Of a stretch of 64,000 nt of DNA, positions 1-8,313 are shown one piece after another (within the stretch, counting starts at the first letter, position 1; each line of letters opens with the position of its first letter). Location of the stretch: positions 248,001-312,000 of the forward strand of contig CAWDZG010000002.1 in assembly GCA_963806955.1 (NCBI GenBank). Direction: 5' to 3'. The translations under genes were made by a program, and so were the position numbers. The notes beneath the pieces were generated by a model that was not told the DNA's origin, made no database searches, and saw only the letters and a program-made list of their open reading frames with translations. The stretch comes from Gaiellasilicea sp963806955. Its GTDB lineage: Bacteria; Actinomycetota; Thermoleophilia; Gaiellales; Gaiellaceae.

Positions 1-3
1 ACG

Positions 4-1362
4 TCAGCGTTCGTCGGCGCCGGCGTCGCAGCTGGCCGCAGGCCTGCTCTGACCATCGATGTCGCTCGTCGGGCATCCGTCGGGTGCGCTGATCGGAACG
101 AGGTTGTCGATCACGCTCGACCCGGCGAGGTGATAGTCGAAGTTGGCGGCACCGCCGGTGTTCGCGTACGGGAACTCGTTGCCGAGGATCCGGTCGGTCG
201 CTGCGCAGCTGCCTGTCCAGTACGCGGTGCTCCAGACGTTGTACGCGTACGTGACGCGCGAGTCGCACGGTCCGGGGTACATCATCAGGTTGCCGACGAC
301 CCAGCACGTTCTCCCATATGCACGCGGGGTTCCGATCCAGCTCGATCCCGGTGTTCCGCTGGAACGAGTTAAACCGCACCAGCACGTTCCGGTAACCCTG
401 CGAGGAGTTTTGACACCAGGCGAGCGAGAGTCCGGTCCGCACGCGCAGCGGCCCCTCCTGCCAGATCCTCTGTCCACGGGTCGCGAACCAGTTGTTCTCG
501 ATCAGGAGGTTGCGGTGACCGATCCGTGCTGCGTCTGGCCCGGAGATCGTCGTGAAGATGTCGAAGATGGCGCAGTTCCGGAACTTCGAATTGCGGATCG
601 TGATGTTCTCGCCGGCGTTCACGTACATGCACTCCCAGTGGCAATCCGCGCCACCCGCATAGCAACTGTCGTCAAAGCGGTAATCGTGGAAGTACGCGCC
701 ATCGATCGTGATCTTGCCCAGTCCTGATCTCGCCCGAGTCCCAACTGTCGATCTTCGAGTTCCCACACACATTCGGGCTCACCGGCCAAACCGCGTAACA
801 GGGCCCCCAGTCACCACCCTTGATCGTCACATCACGCGCACCCCAGACATGGAAGTTCCCCGCATCCATGTCCTCGAGCACGATGTTCGTCGTTCCCGGG
901 TGCAACGACACCCCCTCCTGATTCAGAGGCGCCGGCTGCGAACCCCAATACGACGTCTCCATCCCCTTCACCGTGATGAAATCCGGGCCCTGCGCCACAT
1001 CGGCACCCTCACCAAAACGCAGCCCACCAAGCACGACCCGACCCCCAGCCGCCTCCCGAAACACCACACTCGGACCACTCTTCCCAGCCACCGCCCGAAT
1101 CACCTGACTCGGATACGTCCCCGACGCAACCTCAACCACAGCACCCGGGGCAGCCACCTGATACGCCCGCTGAAACGACACACACGGCGCCGCCAACGAA
1201 CACGAACCCGCATCCGACCCCGACGGAGACAAATACACACTCGCCCCACCCCCACCACCACCAGGCGGCGGCAACGTGACGTCGCAGGCAGCGGTGGTCG
1301 TCACACCAGCAGCGGCGTCCCGGTTGGACACGTTGCCGGCGGCATCGTACGGCCTCGAGGGC
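4..1362 (-). pseudogene. Right-handed beta-helix surface protein, C-terminal part, frameshifted
   Basis: Reading leftwards on the minus strand, an FN3-type end (YDAAGNVSN) runs into a Gly-rich linker and then a parallel beta-helix region: SPSGSDAGSCSLAAPC near the start of the domain, repeated short strands such as ENITIRNSKF, and the closing motif DIDGQSRPAASCDAGADE, which is typical of the last rung in this family. The domain can be read only by changing frame near 1350, 717 and 300; each change is explained by one extra base. Proteins of this architecture are secreted and usually bind or cut polysaccharide; no catalytic residues can be assigned. The stop lies at 4-6. It could be a decayed gene or an intact gene with base-calling errors; the uniform direction of the breaks favours errors. 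Confidence 0.6.
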
Positions 1363-1866
1363 AAAGCTGTAGCTGGTCCCGCACGTCAGCGCCGAGAAGG
1401 TGTAGAGCAGGAGCGGCGTGGAGGCGACGCGGACTCCATCGCGATAGAGGTGATAGCCGACCACTCCGACGTTGTCCGTCGACGCGAGCCAGGCAAGACT
1501 GACCAACGTCTGCGTCCGGGCAGAGAAAGACATCCCCTGCGGAACGGACGGCGGAGTCGTGTCGAGCGTCGGCGAGGGCGGCGGGCACGAGGCCGTGACC
1601 GCAGTGAGAGCGGATCGAGGAGAGACGTTCGACGCGGCATCGAGCGCCTCGACGCCGAGTACGTAGCTCGTGCCGCACAAGAGTCCCGAGAACGTATAGC
1701 TGAGCTGCGAGACGCTGGCGACAGCCGTCGAACCGCGGAACAATCGATACGCGGTCACCCCTACGTTGTCCGTCGAGGCCTGCCAGATGAGCGTCACGCT
1801 CGTCTGCGTCGAGTTCGAGACGGCCAGGCTCGACGGTGAGGCTGGACTCTGAGTGTCCGTCACGCC
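1345..1866 (-). pseudogene. Two fibronectin type III domains of the broken surface protein
   Basis: Two consecutive FN3 modules of about 90 residues are visible in one frame. Each has the pattern TPPSVP / SVTLIWQASTDNVGVTAYRL / YTFSGLLCGTSYVLGVEALD, and the second ends with FALEA just before the frame break near 1350. The repeated 'STDNVGV' and 'CGTSY' signatures are the usual FN3 hallmarks in extracellular carbohydrate-active proteins. The modules sit between a Gly/Ser-rich linker upstream (higher coordinates) and the beta-helix region downstream, so they act as spacers. The frame differs by one base from the linker, placing another break near 1865-1875. Confidence 0.6.
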
Positions 1867-2514
1867 GCCACCCCGAGCCCGCGCCACCACCAGTGCCACC
1901 GGACGAGCCGCCGGACGAGCCGGACGACCCGCCGCCTCCGGTCGTGGGGACGCCCGCCGCGGTTGGCGCCGGCGCAGGACCGGGCGTCGGAGCGACAGGT
2001 TCGTTGGATGCGGTTCTCGTCGCCTGCACCCGCGCAGCGACGAGTCCCGAGTAGGTCTCGACGGCGGAGCCGCCCCGGGCGGCTGGGCATCGCCAGAGCG
2101 AGATCTGGAACGAGGAGTTGCCGCTCGCCAACCGGATCGCCCACTGCCAAGACGACGACGCTCGGAGTTGCGACCCGTTCTCGGCGTCGACCGCGGCGAC
2201 GACGCGAGTCGAGCCGGACGAGCGGTTGAGCGCGAGCGAGCGTGGTCTTGTTGGTGACGCGCAGAAGCACGAAGGCCGTCGCCCGTCGTGCGCCGAGACG
2301 GCGAGCATCTGCGATGGAACCGGCGATCGCAAAGCAGCGAAGAGGCTTGCTCGTCGAGCTCAGACGACACTTAGTGTGCGTGGGAGCGCCGCCCTGGCGT
2401 GCCGGCGGACGGTTTACGACCAGAAGCAGCAACCGCGCCTGCCGAGACATCCGTTCGAACAGACGGACCTTGGTCAAGTCCAACCCGCGAGCGTCGAGGA
2501 TCAGAGCATTGGTT
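1867..2514 (-). other. Unassigned coding-like stretch ending in a Gly/Ser/Thr linker
   Basis: About 650 bases lie between the FN3 pair and the PA14/Ig part. The end nearest the FN3 domains encodes a low-complexity linker (PAPTAAGVPTTGGGG and GSSGGSSGGTGGG), of the kind that separates modules in secreted proteins. The rest (about 2080-2514) reads as a plausible protein with phrases such as LDLTKVRLFERMSRQARL, but I recognise no domain and no single frame stays convincing. It begins exactly where the 245-bp repeat copy A ends (2514/2515), so it may have been brought next to the PA14/Ig part by rearrangement or misassembly. Confidence 0.35.
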
Positions 2515-2759
2515 GTGTCGGTGGCCACCAAGGTGCCGTTGGCCATGAATTCGACCCGGCTCACCAACCCGTCCGCATCCGAAGCCGACGCGGCCAGCGA
2601 CACCAACGCCGGCGCCACATAGCTCGACCCATCGGCCGGGCTCGTCAACGCAACCGACGGCGGCGTGTTCCCCGGCGGCGGCGGCACGACCGCAGCGGAA
2701 TACAACTGCGTCTGGGGCACCGCCTGCTTCGCCTGCGACTGACTCGACCACAACAACCG
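2515..2759. repeat. 245-bp direct repeat, copy A
   Basis: The 245 bases are nearly identical to 3260-3504, with roughly ten mismatches and no length difference. They encode the end of a PA14 domain and most of an Ig-like module. Homology stops at 2514/2515 and continues past 2759 only as normal PA14 coding sequence. Confidence 0.85.
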
Positions 2760-3113
2760 AGCCGTCGCCAACCCCCCCTTCTCGAAGAACTCCAGCCGCA
2801 CGGGGTAGCGGCGACCCGCCTGCAACACGAGCGCGACCGAGTCCTCGGTGGAGGAGTGCTCGGACCAGTTGTTGATCACCAGCTGGCCGTCCACCCACAA
2901 ACGCACACCGTCGTCGGTCACGGTCGAGAGCGTGTACGTCTCCGAATAGCGCGGCTGCAGCTCACCCGTCCAGCGCACCGAAAAGTCATCCGACCCGATC
3001 GATGCCGTGGGCGAACCCGTCCCCCAGGAGAAGTCGACCGTCCCGTCCACACGCGAGACCGGCGAGCCCGAGAACGACGGCGAATTGAAGTACTCCGCCG
3101 CGAGCCCGAGCCC
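2515..3113 (-). pseudogene. PA14 domain plus Ig-like module of surface protein (fragment)
   Basis: On the minus strand this part begins near 3113 with AAEYFNSPSFSGSPVSR and VDFSWGTGSPTASI, continues with DDFSVRWTGEL and TYTLSTVTDDGVRLWVDGQ, and ends with ARLLWSSQSQ, the ordered signature of a PA14 carbohydrate-binding domain of about 130 residues. A bacterial Ig-like module follows (PSVALTSPADGSSYVAPA, DGLVSRVEFMANGT). The normal continuation of the Ig fold (compare YSYSWTNLAAGGYTLTARA in the neighbouring copy) is missing after ATDTT at 2515. PA14 domains in bacteria bind glycans, so the whole protein was probably a secreted glycan-binding or glycan-processing protein. Confidence 0.6.
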
Positions 3114-3504
3114 AACCACCCGGCGCGGCCGGCGCCGCGGTCACCGTGATCGTCCGCGCACTCGAGCCCGCGATCGCACCGGCATCGTCGACAGCACGGG
3201 CGGTCAGCGTGTAGCCACCGGCAGCGAGGTTCGTCCAGCTGTAGCTGTACGGAGCGGTCGTGTCGGTGGCCACCAAGGTGCCGTTGGCCATGAACTCGAC
3301 CCGGCTCACCAACCCGTTCGCATCCGAGGCCGACGCGGCCAGCAACCTGAACGCCGGCGCCACATAGCTCGACCCATCGGCCGGGCTCGTCAACGCAACC
3401 GACGGCGGCGTGTTCCCCGGCGGCGGCGGCACGACCGCAGCGGGATACAACTGCGTCTGCGGCACCGCCTGCTTAGCCTGCGACTGACTCGACCACAACA
3501 ACCG
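3114..3504 (-). pseudogene. PA14 tail plus Ig-like module, 5'-truncated
   Basis: This copy starts abruptly at 3504 with LLWSSQSQAKQAVPQ, the last strand of a PA14 domain whose first 100 or so residues are absent. It continues through an intact Ig-like module (PSVALTSPADGSSYVAPA, VEFMANGTLVATDTTA, WTNLAAGGYTLTARAVDDAG) and the linker TVTAAPAAPGG, then meets the next PA14 domain near 3110 through a one-base frame break. The original protein therefore carried tandem PA14-Ig units. The missing 5' part coincides with the junction to the plus-strand glycosyltransferase fragment. Confidence 0.6.
3260..3504. repeat. 245-bp direct repeat, copy B
   Basis: Second copy of the repeat, in the same orientation as 2515-2759. 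Its outer edge (caacaaccg, ending at 3504) is immediately followed at 3506 by in-frame codons of an unrelated glycosyltransferase. A repeat ending exactly at a gene junction is typical of recombination or of an assembly jump. Confidence 0.85.
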
Positions 3505-3505
3505 C

Positions 3506-4300
3506 TTTCACGTCGTGATCGTGGACAGCGCGTCCGGCGACGGGACGCTCCAGACAGTCGCCGACCTTCGGCTTGATGCGATCGGACTCAACGAGAACCG
3601 CGGTTTCGGGTATGCCTGCAACGTCGGCTGGCAACGCTGCGACGCGCCCTACGTCCTCTTTCTGAATCCGGACGCAACGATCTCAGAGGCGGCCGTGAGG
3701 CAACTCGTAGCAACGATCGAGCTCGACCCAGCCATCGCCGCCGCCGCGCCGCGCATCGTCGACTCCGACGGAGCTCTCGATTACTCGATCAGGCACTTCC
3801 CTCGGCCGGTGTCGACATTTGCACAGGCACTGTTTCTCCATCGGATCGCACCCAGCGCCGGATGGACAGACGAACTGATCCGCGATCCCGCCGCCTACGC
3901 GCAGGAGCAGACCCCGGACTGGGTCTCGGGTGCCTGCATTCTCGTGCGGCGCGCCGTGCTGGAAACCCTGGATGGCTTCGACGAAGAGTTCTTCATGTAC
4001 TGCGAAGACGCCGATCTCTGCCGACGCGCGAGAGATCTGGGCCTGGAGATCCGATTCGACCCCGCGGCGGTCGCGGTTCACCAAGGCGGCGCGTCGAGGC
4101 CGCGTGCATTCTTGCTGCCGGTTTTGGCGACCAGTCGGATCCGGTACGCGGCAAAGCACGCATCGCCGGTCGGCGCGTTCCTAGAGCGCCTCGGTGTCGC
4201 GCTCGGTGCGCTCACGCACGCGCTGTTCGCGCGCGGAGGTGTGAATGTGCGCATCGGTTGGCTTAGGGCACTTGCCCGGGCTCTCTCGCCCAACTCTTAG
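3506..4300 (+). pseudogene. Family 2 glycosyltransferase (rhamnosyltransferase-like), 5'-truncated
   Basis: The reading frame starts without a proper start codon in the middle of the GT-A fold, at FHVVIVDSASGDGT. A complete member would have about 35-40 residues before this (the first strand and nucleotide-binding 'VTYN' motif). Everything after is intact: NRGFGYACNVG, the metal/nucleotide motif LNPDATI, WVSGACILVRR, FDEEFFMYCEDADLCRRA with the conserved ED pair, and a C-terminal amphipathic stretch. This resembles WbbL-type enzymes that add a deoxysugar to a lipid-linked glycan at the inner membrane. A GTG at 3515 could be used, but the product would lack part of the sugar-nucleotide site. 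Truncation is seen directly; whether it is biological or an assembly join is open. Confidence 0.75.
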
Positions 4301-4523
4301 AACTCAGGCGCCGCACCGACGGCCGCGCCACCGTGCCGGCCTGCGCTTGCAACGCCAGCGTCGAGGCCGCGAGCCCAAGCAGCACGAAGAGCAGCAATGT
4401 GACCTGCACGAAGCTCAGCGCGTCGAAGGTCAACATGCCGACCGCGTAGGCGGTGATCCCGGCTGTGATCCCGACCATCAACCATTCGAGCGGCGAGTCG
4501 TCGTCCTTTGCAGCACGGCCCAA
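4263..4523 (-). pseudogene. C-terminal remnant of an O-antigen ligase/polymerase-like membrane protein
   Basis: About 86 residues read from a TTG, with the same frame open upstream to about 4556 (ALRLFLGVIRRLGRAAKDD). Two hydrophobic segments are present (WLMVGITAGITAYAVGML and SFVQVTLLLFVLLGLAAS) followed by a basic tail. The pattern of a short loop, then FDALSFVQVT and a final helix, matches the end of Wzy/O-antigen-ligase-like proteins of actinobacteria; such proteins normally have 10-12 helices and 400 or more residues, so this is a 5'-deleted leftover. Its 3' end overlaps the convergent glycosyltransferase fragment by about 38 bases. Family assignment is by pattern only. Confidence 0.45.
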
Positions 4524-4549
4524 GCGCCGAATGACGCCGAGGAAGAGCC

Positions 4550-4786
4550 TCAGCGCGCCAGGCTCGAGAGGTGCTGGAGATACAGCGCCGCGGCCTCGGT
4601 CCTATTCGTGACGCCGAACTTGCGAAAGATCGAGGCCAGATGGAACTTGACGGCATGCACGGTGATGCCGAGCGCCTCGGCCATCTGCGCGTTGGTCCGC
4701 CCGAGCGATGTTGGGTGCAGACCCGCTTGCTCGCGCACCGTCAGCCGGGAAAACTCGACCCCGTTTGCCTCCGGAAGTGCCTCCAT
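4550..4786 (-). CDS. Small LuxR/GerE-type DNA-binding regulator
   Basis: A 78-residue protein from the ATG at 4786. It is essentially one LuxR-type helix-turn-helix: FSRLTVREQAG, then NAQMAEALGITVHAVKFHL (recognition helix) and SIFRKFGVTNRTEAAALY. There is no receiver, ligand or PAS domain, so it resembles stand-alone GerE-like regulators. A longer reading from 4888 is possible but would place a 20-bp inverted repeat inside the gene and overlap the preceding methyltransferase stop, so I prefer 4786. The inverted repeat ACCTA-N10-TAGGG at 4853-4872 lies about 70 bases upstream, consistent with autoregulation. Its place at the edge of a polysaccharide cluster suggests that it controls that cluster. 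Confidence 0.75.
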   Translation of the reverse strand: MEALPEANGVEFSRLTVREQAGLHPTSLGRTNAQMAEALGITVHAVKFHLASIFRKFGVTNRTEAAALYLQHLSSLAR

Positions 4787-4852
4787 CCGTTGATCGTAAT
4801 CTGCCCTTGAACGGCGGGCTACGCGCCGGAGGAATAGCCTTCCGTCGCCCCC

Positions 4853-4872
4853 ACCTAGCCGTCCAGCTAGGG
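4853..4872. promoter_or_regulatory. 20-bp inverted repeat, possible LuxR-type operator
   Basis: ACCTA-N10-TAGGG lies upstream of the small LuxR-type gene. The same architecture (ACCTA-N10-TAGGT) occurs at 8238-8257, and the inner bases also share ACGGCTAGGTGG when one site is read on the opposite strand. A 20-bp dyad is the usual size of a LuxR-family box; that this protein binds it is inference. Confidence 0.5.
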
Positions 4873-4880
4873 CGCTCCGG

Positions 4881-6027
4881 TCACGCAACGAGCAGCTCGG
4901 CTTCGACGCCGAGTTGCTCCAGAGCGCGGGCGATCTCGCCGGAATAGACGGGGTTCATCACGACGATCGCGCGAACTGCCTGCTGCTCGAGCGCGTCGGG
5001 CCCGACGATCCGATGCCCGGTGCCAGGCACGTACGTGCCCTGCTTGCGTGGGTTGACGTCCACGACCCATTCGATCGACTCGCCGCCCTCGACGAGGTTG
5101 AGGAAGGTCGTCCCCTTCGCGCCCGCCCCCAAAGGGCGACCGATCCGTCCGCGACGAGACGCGGCAGGCGCTCGGCCCAGCTCGCACGCTTCTCCGCCAT
5201 CCTCGCTGCGAACCCGTCAACGTCTTCCACGCGACCGGACGTGGCCTCGGGCGGCACACTCGCGGGCTCGGTCGACGCTTCGACCCAGAGATACTGCTCG
5301 CCGAAGGAGTAGCCGTGGGTCGTCGGGTGAAAGCCCGCGCGTCTCAGAACTTCCCGAAGCCCGGTTGCGGTGAGCACGGTGACGTGTGGATAGATGACGT
5401 CCCAGATCGCGTCCTCGGCGAGCATGAACTCGGCGGCCGGCGCTTCGACGTACACCGTCGCAGCTCGTCCCTCGAGGGCCTGACGCACCATCGCCAGCAC
5501 GCCGACCGGATCCTCGAGGTGCTCGACGACGTGCCTGCTGACGACGAGGCGCGCCTCGCTCAGGTCAGCGTCGGGGCCGAAGAGGTCGCGAACGAAAGTC
5601 AATTTGCCCGAGGCGCGGCCGTCCATCTCGCCCGTGTAGCTCGGATCCCAGCCGATGCCGCTGCAGTGCGCCCGCTCGCAGAGCTCCGCCAGGAACTCCC
5701 CCTTGCCCGAGCCGATCTCGGCCACCAGTCCGCCCTCGAGGTCGTGCGCCGCGATCAGGCGGCTGATCAGCTCGTCGGTGTAGCGCTGGAACGCACCGGA
5801 GAACGCCAGCGAGTTCTCGTACTCGGCGTCGTACTCCAAGGCGGCGGGGTCGAAACGGGTGTTCCAGATCACACCGCATGTCTCACAGAGCGAGAGCGAG
5901 ATGTCGCCGCGCGGCGCCGGCGCGCGGCTGCGGCCGTCGGCCAGAGCACGTTCGGATGCACCGGCACGTTCGGCAGCTCCGCGATCGCCCCGCGCGCGGC
6001 CCGCCCGCAGGCAGGACACCCGAGGTC
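4881..6027 (-). CDS. Sugar C-methyltransferase-like SAM enzyme, with frame breaks
   Basis: Three parts appear in order on the minus strand: a zinc-binding N-terminus (CPACGRAARGAIAELPNVPV ... CETCGVIWN), a class I SAM-binding core (GGLVAEIGSGKGEFLAEL, VVSRHVVEHLEDP) and a C-terminal domain (WVVDVNPRKQGTYVPGTGH). This order is that of NDP-hexose C-methyltransferases (about 400 residues), which act on dTDP-keto-sugars in the cytoplasm. The zinc motif is out of frame with the core near 5920, and the core is out of frame with the tail near 5130, where one G seems to be missing from a G run. No clean start codon is visible; a GTG near 6027 is the best guess. It probably makes a branched deoxysugar for the neighbouring glycan pathway. 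Confidence 0.7.
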
Positions 6028-6129
6028 GCCACCACTAAGGGTTGCGGGAGCCCCCCCAGGCTCCCGCTCCCGCTCCCCTGCCGCAGCGATCCCGCTACCC
6101 CTTCCGGGGCCCGGGAAGCGTGCACCGGC

Positions 6130-7047
6130 TCACGACGTCGGCTCGAAGACGAGCTCGCCGACGTGCGCGTCCGCGTCGTCGTACATGGCGATGACGTCGT
6201 CGGGCAGCCGCTCGCCGTCATTGCCGCTGACGAAGTCGCGCAGGGACGTCCCCCTGCACGCCGAGTCGACGTTCGGCGCCCCGCGACCGGCCTCGAGGTC
6301 GGCGCGGTTGACCGTCCTGAAGTCGATGCTGTAGCGGGCCCGTCCCGTGGTGTTCGGAACCGTCGAATGCATGTGCGCGGCCGAGAAGACCACGATTCCA
6401 CCCGGCTGCGGGATCAGCCGCACCTGCGGTTCCAGCTCCATCGGCTCCTCGGGCTTCGGCTGCTTGCGCGTGTCCGCCTTGATCTGCTTGGCGGCGTCCT
6501 TGCGACCGACGCTGTTCCACTCGTAGTAGTTGAACTCGGAGGAGCCGTTCTTGACCGGCTGATCCCAGTACCGCTGGTGGAAGGCCATCGAGCTCGACGA
6601 CTCGATCTCGTAGATCGGAAGCCACCAGTTGAACTGCTGGAACGGGGCCGAATACCACGTGTCGCGATGCGGATGATGAGCGTAACCGACCCCCGACGTG
6701 AGGTACCCGTCGCTCGTGACCATCCGCAGCCGAGGCACGTCGATGTAGGTCTCTTCGAGGCTGCAGCCGACGTCGGCGACGACGTCACGGAGGAGCTCTT
6801 TCGTCCGGTCGTTGTGGATGAACGCAGGCTTCAACGGAGCGCAGATCTCGACATACCGCTCGACGGGCATCTCGTACTGAGCGGTCAACGGGTCGATGCC
6901 GTCGAAAGCCGCTTCGATCATCTCGCGCGCGTGCTCGACGAGCGCGAGTGTGCTTGGCCGCGGCCCGAGCACCACCAGCTGCCCGTTGTACAGGCGCTCG
7001 CGCCGGGCGTTCTCATCGAACGCCGGGTCGAAGTAGACGGTGTTCAT
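6130..7047 (-). CDS. Non-haem Fe(II) dioxygenase-like protein (phytanoyl-CoA dioxygenase type)
   Basis: A 305-residue protein from an ATG at 7047. A double-stranded beta-helix iron site is suggested by HPHRDTWY (His127 and Asp129 as H-x-D) and, about 100 residues later, FSAAHMHSTV (His225 or His227) followed by GRARYSIDFR, whose arginine would hold 2-oxoglutarate. WWLPIYEI lies between, as in the phytanoyl-CoA dioxygenase superfamily. The substrate is unknown. It sits between a sugar methyltransferase and a glycosyltransferase, 22 bases from the latter, so a role in tailoring a sugar or a lipid of the surface glycan is reasonable but not shown. Assignment of the fold is fairly secure; cofactor use is inferred. 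Confidence 0.65.
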   Translation of the reverse strand: MNTVYFDPAFDENARRERLYNGQLVVLGPRPSTLALVEHAREMIEAAFDGIDPLTAQYEMPVERYVEICAPLKPAFIHNDRTKELLRDVVADVGCSLEETYIDVPRLRMVTSDGYLTSGVGYAHHPHRDTWYSAPFQQFNWWLPIYEIESSSSMAFHQRYWDQPVKNGSSEFNYYEWNSVGRKDAAKQIKADTRKQPKPEEPMELEPQVRLIPQPGGIVVFSAAHMHSTVPNTTGRARYSIDFRTVNRADLEAGRGAPNVDSACRGTSLRDFVSGNDGERLPDDVIAMYDDADAHVGELVFEPTS

Positions 7048-7069
7048 TGGTGCCCTCCCACGTCGGTGT

Positions 7070-8140
7070 TCACGTCGTTGGTCTCTCGAGTCCTGGTGCT
7101 TCCGTGCCTCCGCGCTTCAGCCGCTCGACGACTCGCCGTCCCAACAGGCTGGCGCCGAGGAGGCGCCACGCACGTCCCGTCGTCAGGATCGACGGGTCGC
7201 GACGAGCAAGACGTCCAAGTGCCGACGCAGTCGCGACCGGCCGTCGCTCCGGGATCGTCAGGTGACCGGCCAGGTCGAGCAGGTCGCGCCGGCGCGCTCG
7301 GTTCGCGACACTGCGCAGGCTCTTGGCGCCGCGGATCCGCCCCTCGAACTCGTCGATGAAGCTGAGCTTGACCTCGTGCAGCTTCTCGATCACGTCGAGC
7401 TCCTGCACGTATCCGCCCGAGGTGACACCGCGTCCGTCGGCTGTATAAGCGCCGGAGTGGACTCTGACCACCGCGAGCCTGCGGGCGACGAACGCGATCT
7501 CCCACGACAGGGCGAGGCGCAGCCAGAGCCCGACGTCGGTGACCGGGAACTCGTCATCGCGGAGGCGGACGTCGGCGAGGGCGCTCGTCCGGATCAGCGC
7601 CGTCGACGCATGGATCCGGTAGCCCTGGTCGACCGCCCGGCGGATGAAAGTCTCGCCCGTCTCGACCTCGTCGCGAAGCAGGTCGGTCATGTGGTGCCGA
7701 GCGGCGATCGTCGTCCCATGCTCGTCGACGAGGTCGGCGCACCCGTGCACCAGGCCGACCCGCGGGTTCGCATCGAGCACGGCGATCGTCTGCTCGAGCG
7801 CGTCGGGCTCCATCACGTCGTCGTCAGGAATCAAGAACATGTACTCGGTCTCCGCGGTCTCGTAGCAGCGATTGAAGTGCTCGTTCAGGCCGAGGTGCTC
7901 TTCGTGGCGAACGTAGACGAGGCGCGGGTCGTCGTACGAGGCGACGACGTCGGACGTGTCGTCGGTCGAGCAGTTGTCGGACACGAGGAGCACGAAGTCC
8001 GCATAGGTCTGCGAGAGAGCGCTCTCGATCGCCTGCGGCAGCCACTGCGCGCGGTTGTAGGTCGGCACGAAGATCGTCACGCGCTCCGTGCGCGCCGGAC
8101 GATCACCGCTCAGACGTCTCGTCTCGACCTGTGTCGACAT
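7070..8140 (-). CDS. Family 2 glycosyltransferase
   Basis: A 356-residue protein from ATG 8140 with a GT-A fold: VTIFVPTYNRAQWLPQAI, LLVSDNCSTDDT, then the DXD-like metal motif FLIPDDDVMEPDALE, and TDVGLWLRLAL for the acceptor side. It lacks a signal peptide and clear membrane helices, so it should work on the cytoplasmic face of the membrane, adding a sugar from a nucleotide donor to a growing glycan. It lies just downstream of the intergenic region with the LuxR-type inverted repeat (8238-8257) and heads a minus-strand set with the dioxygenase and the C-methyltransferase. Donor and acceptor cannot be told from sequence. Confidence 0.85.
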   Translation of the reverse strand: MSTQVETRRLSGDRPARTERVTIFVPTYNRAQWLPQAIESALSQTYADFVLLVSDNCSTDDTSDVVASYDDPRLVYVRHEEHLGLNEHFNRCYETAETEYMFLIPDDDVMEPDALEQTIAVLDANPRVGLVHGCADLVDEHGTTIAARHHMTDLLRDEVETGETFIRRAVDQGYRIHASTALIRTSALADVRLRDDEFPVTDVGLWLRLALSWEIAFVARRLAVVRVHSGAYTADGRGVTSGGYVQELDVIEKLHEVKLSFIDEFEGRIRGAKSLRSVANRARRRDLLDLAGHLTIPERRPVATASALGRLARRDPSILTTGRAWRLLGASLLGRRVVERLKRGGTEAPGLERPTT

Positions 8141-8237
8141 CTCTTCGATGCTAGTCAGGCACCTCCGCGGAATCGCCCCTCCAACGGATAGTCCGAGAAC
8201 AAGCCGTTTTCGGCCCGTCGATCCCTATTCGTAAGCG

Positions 8238-8257
8238 ACCTAACCCAACGGCTAGGT
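8238..8257. promoter_or_regulatory. 20-bp inverted repeat in divergent promoter region
   Basis: ACCTA-N10-TAGGT, with a perfect 5-bp arm on each side, lies between the divergent glycosyltransferase (start 8140) and flippase (start 8314) genes. It matches the repeat upstream of the small LuxR gene, so it is a candidate shared operator for the polysaccharide cluster. The remaining bases of this 173-bp gap show nothing else I can name. Confidence 0.5.
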
Positions 8258-8313
8258 GGACTCTGACTGTTGGGCGGAAGCGCCCCGGGAGCGATCGCCC
8301 TATCGTCAGTGCG

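Noticed and set aside
4297..4656. An Arg-rich 119-codon frame over the LuxR and ligase-tail region
   Set aside because: Out of frame with both recognisable proteins, with a composition like other shadow frames.
4887..4888. A longer start (4888) for the small LuxR gene
   Set aside because: The extra 34 residues are Arg-rich without homology, overlap the methyltransferase stop and would contain the inverted repeat.
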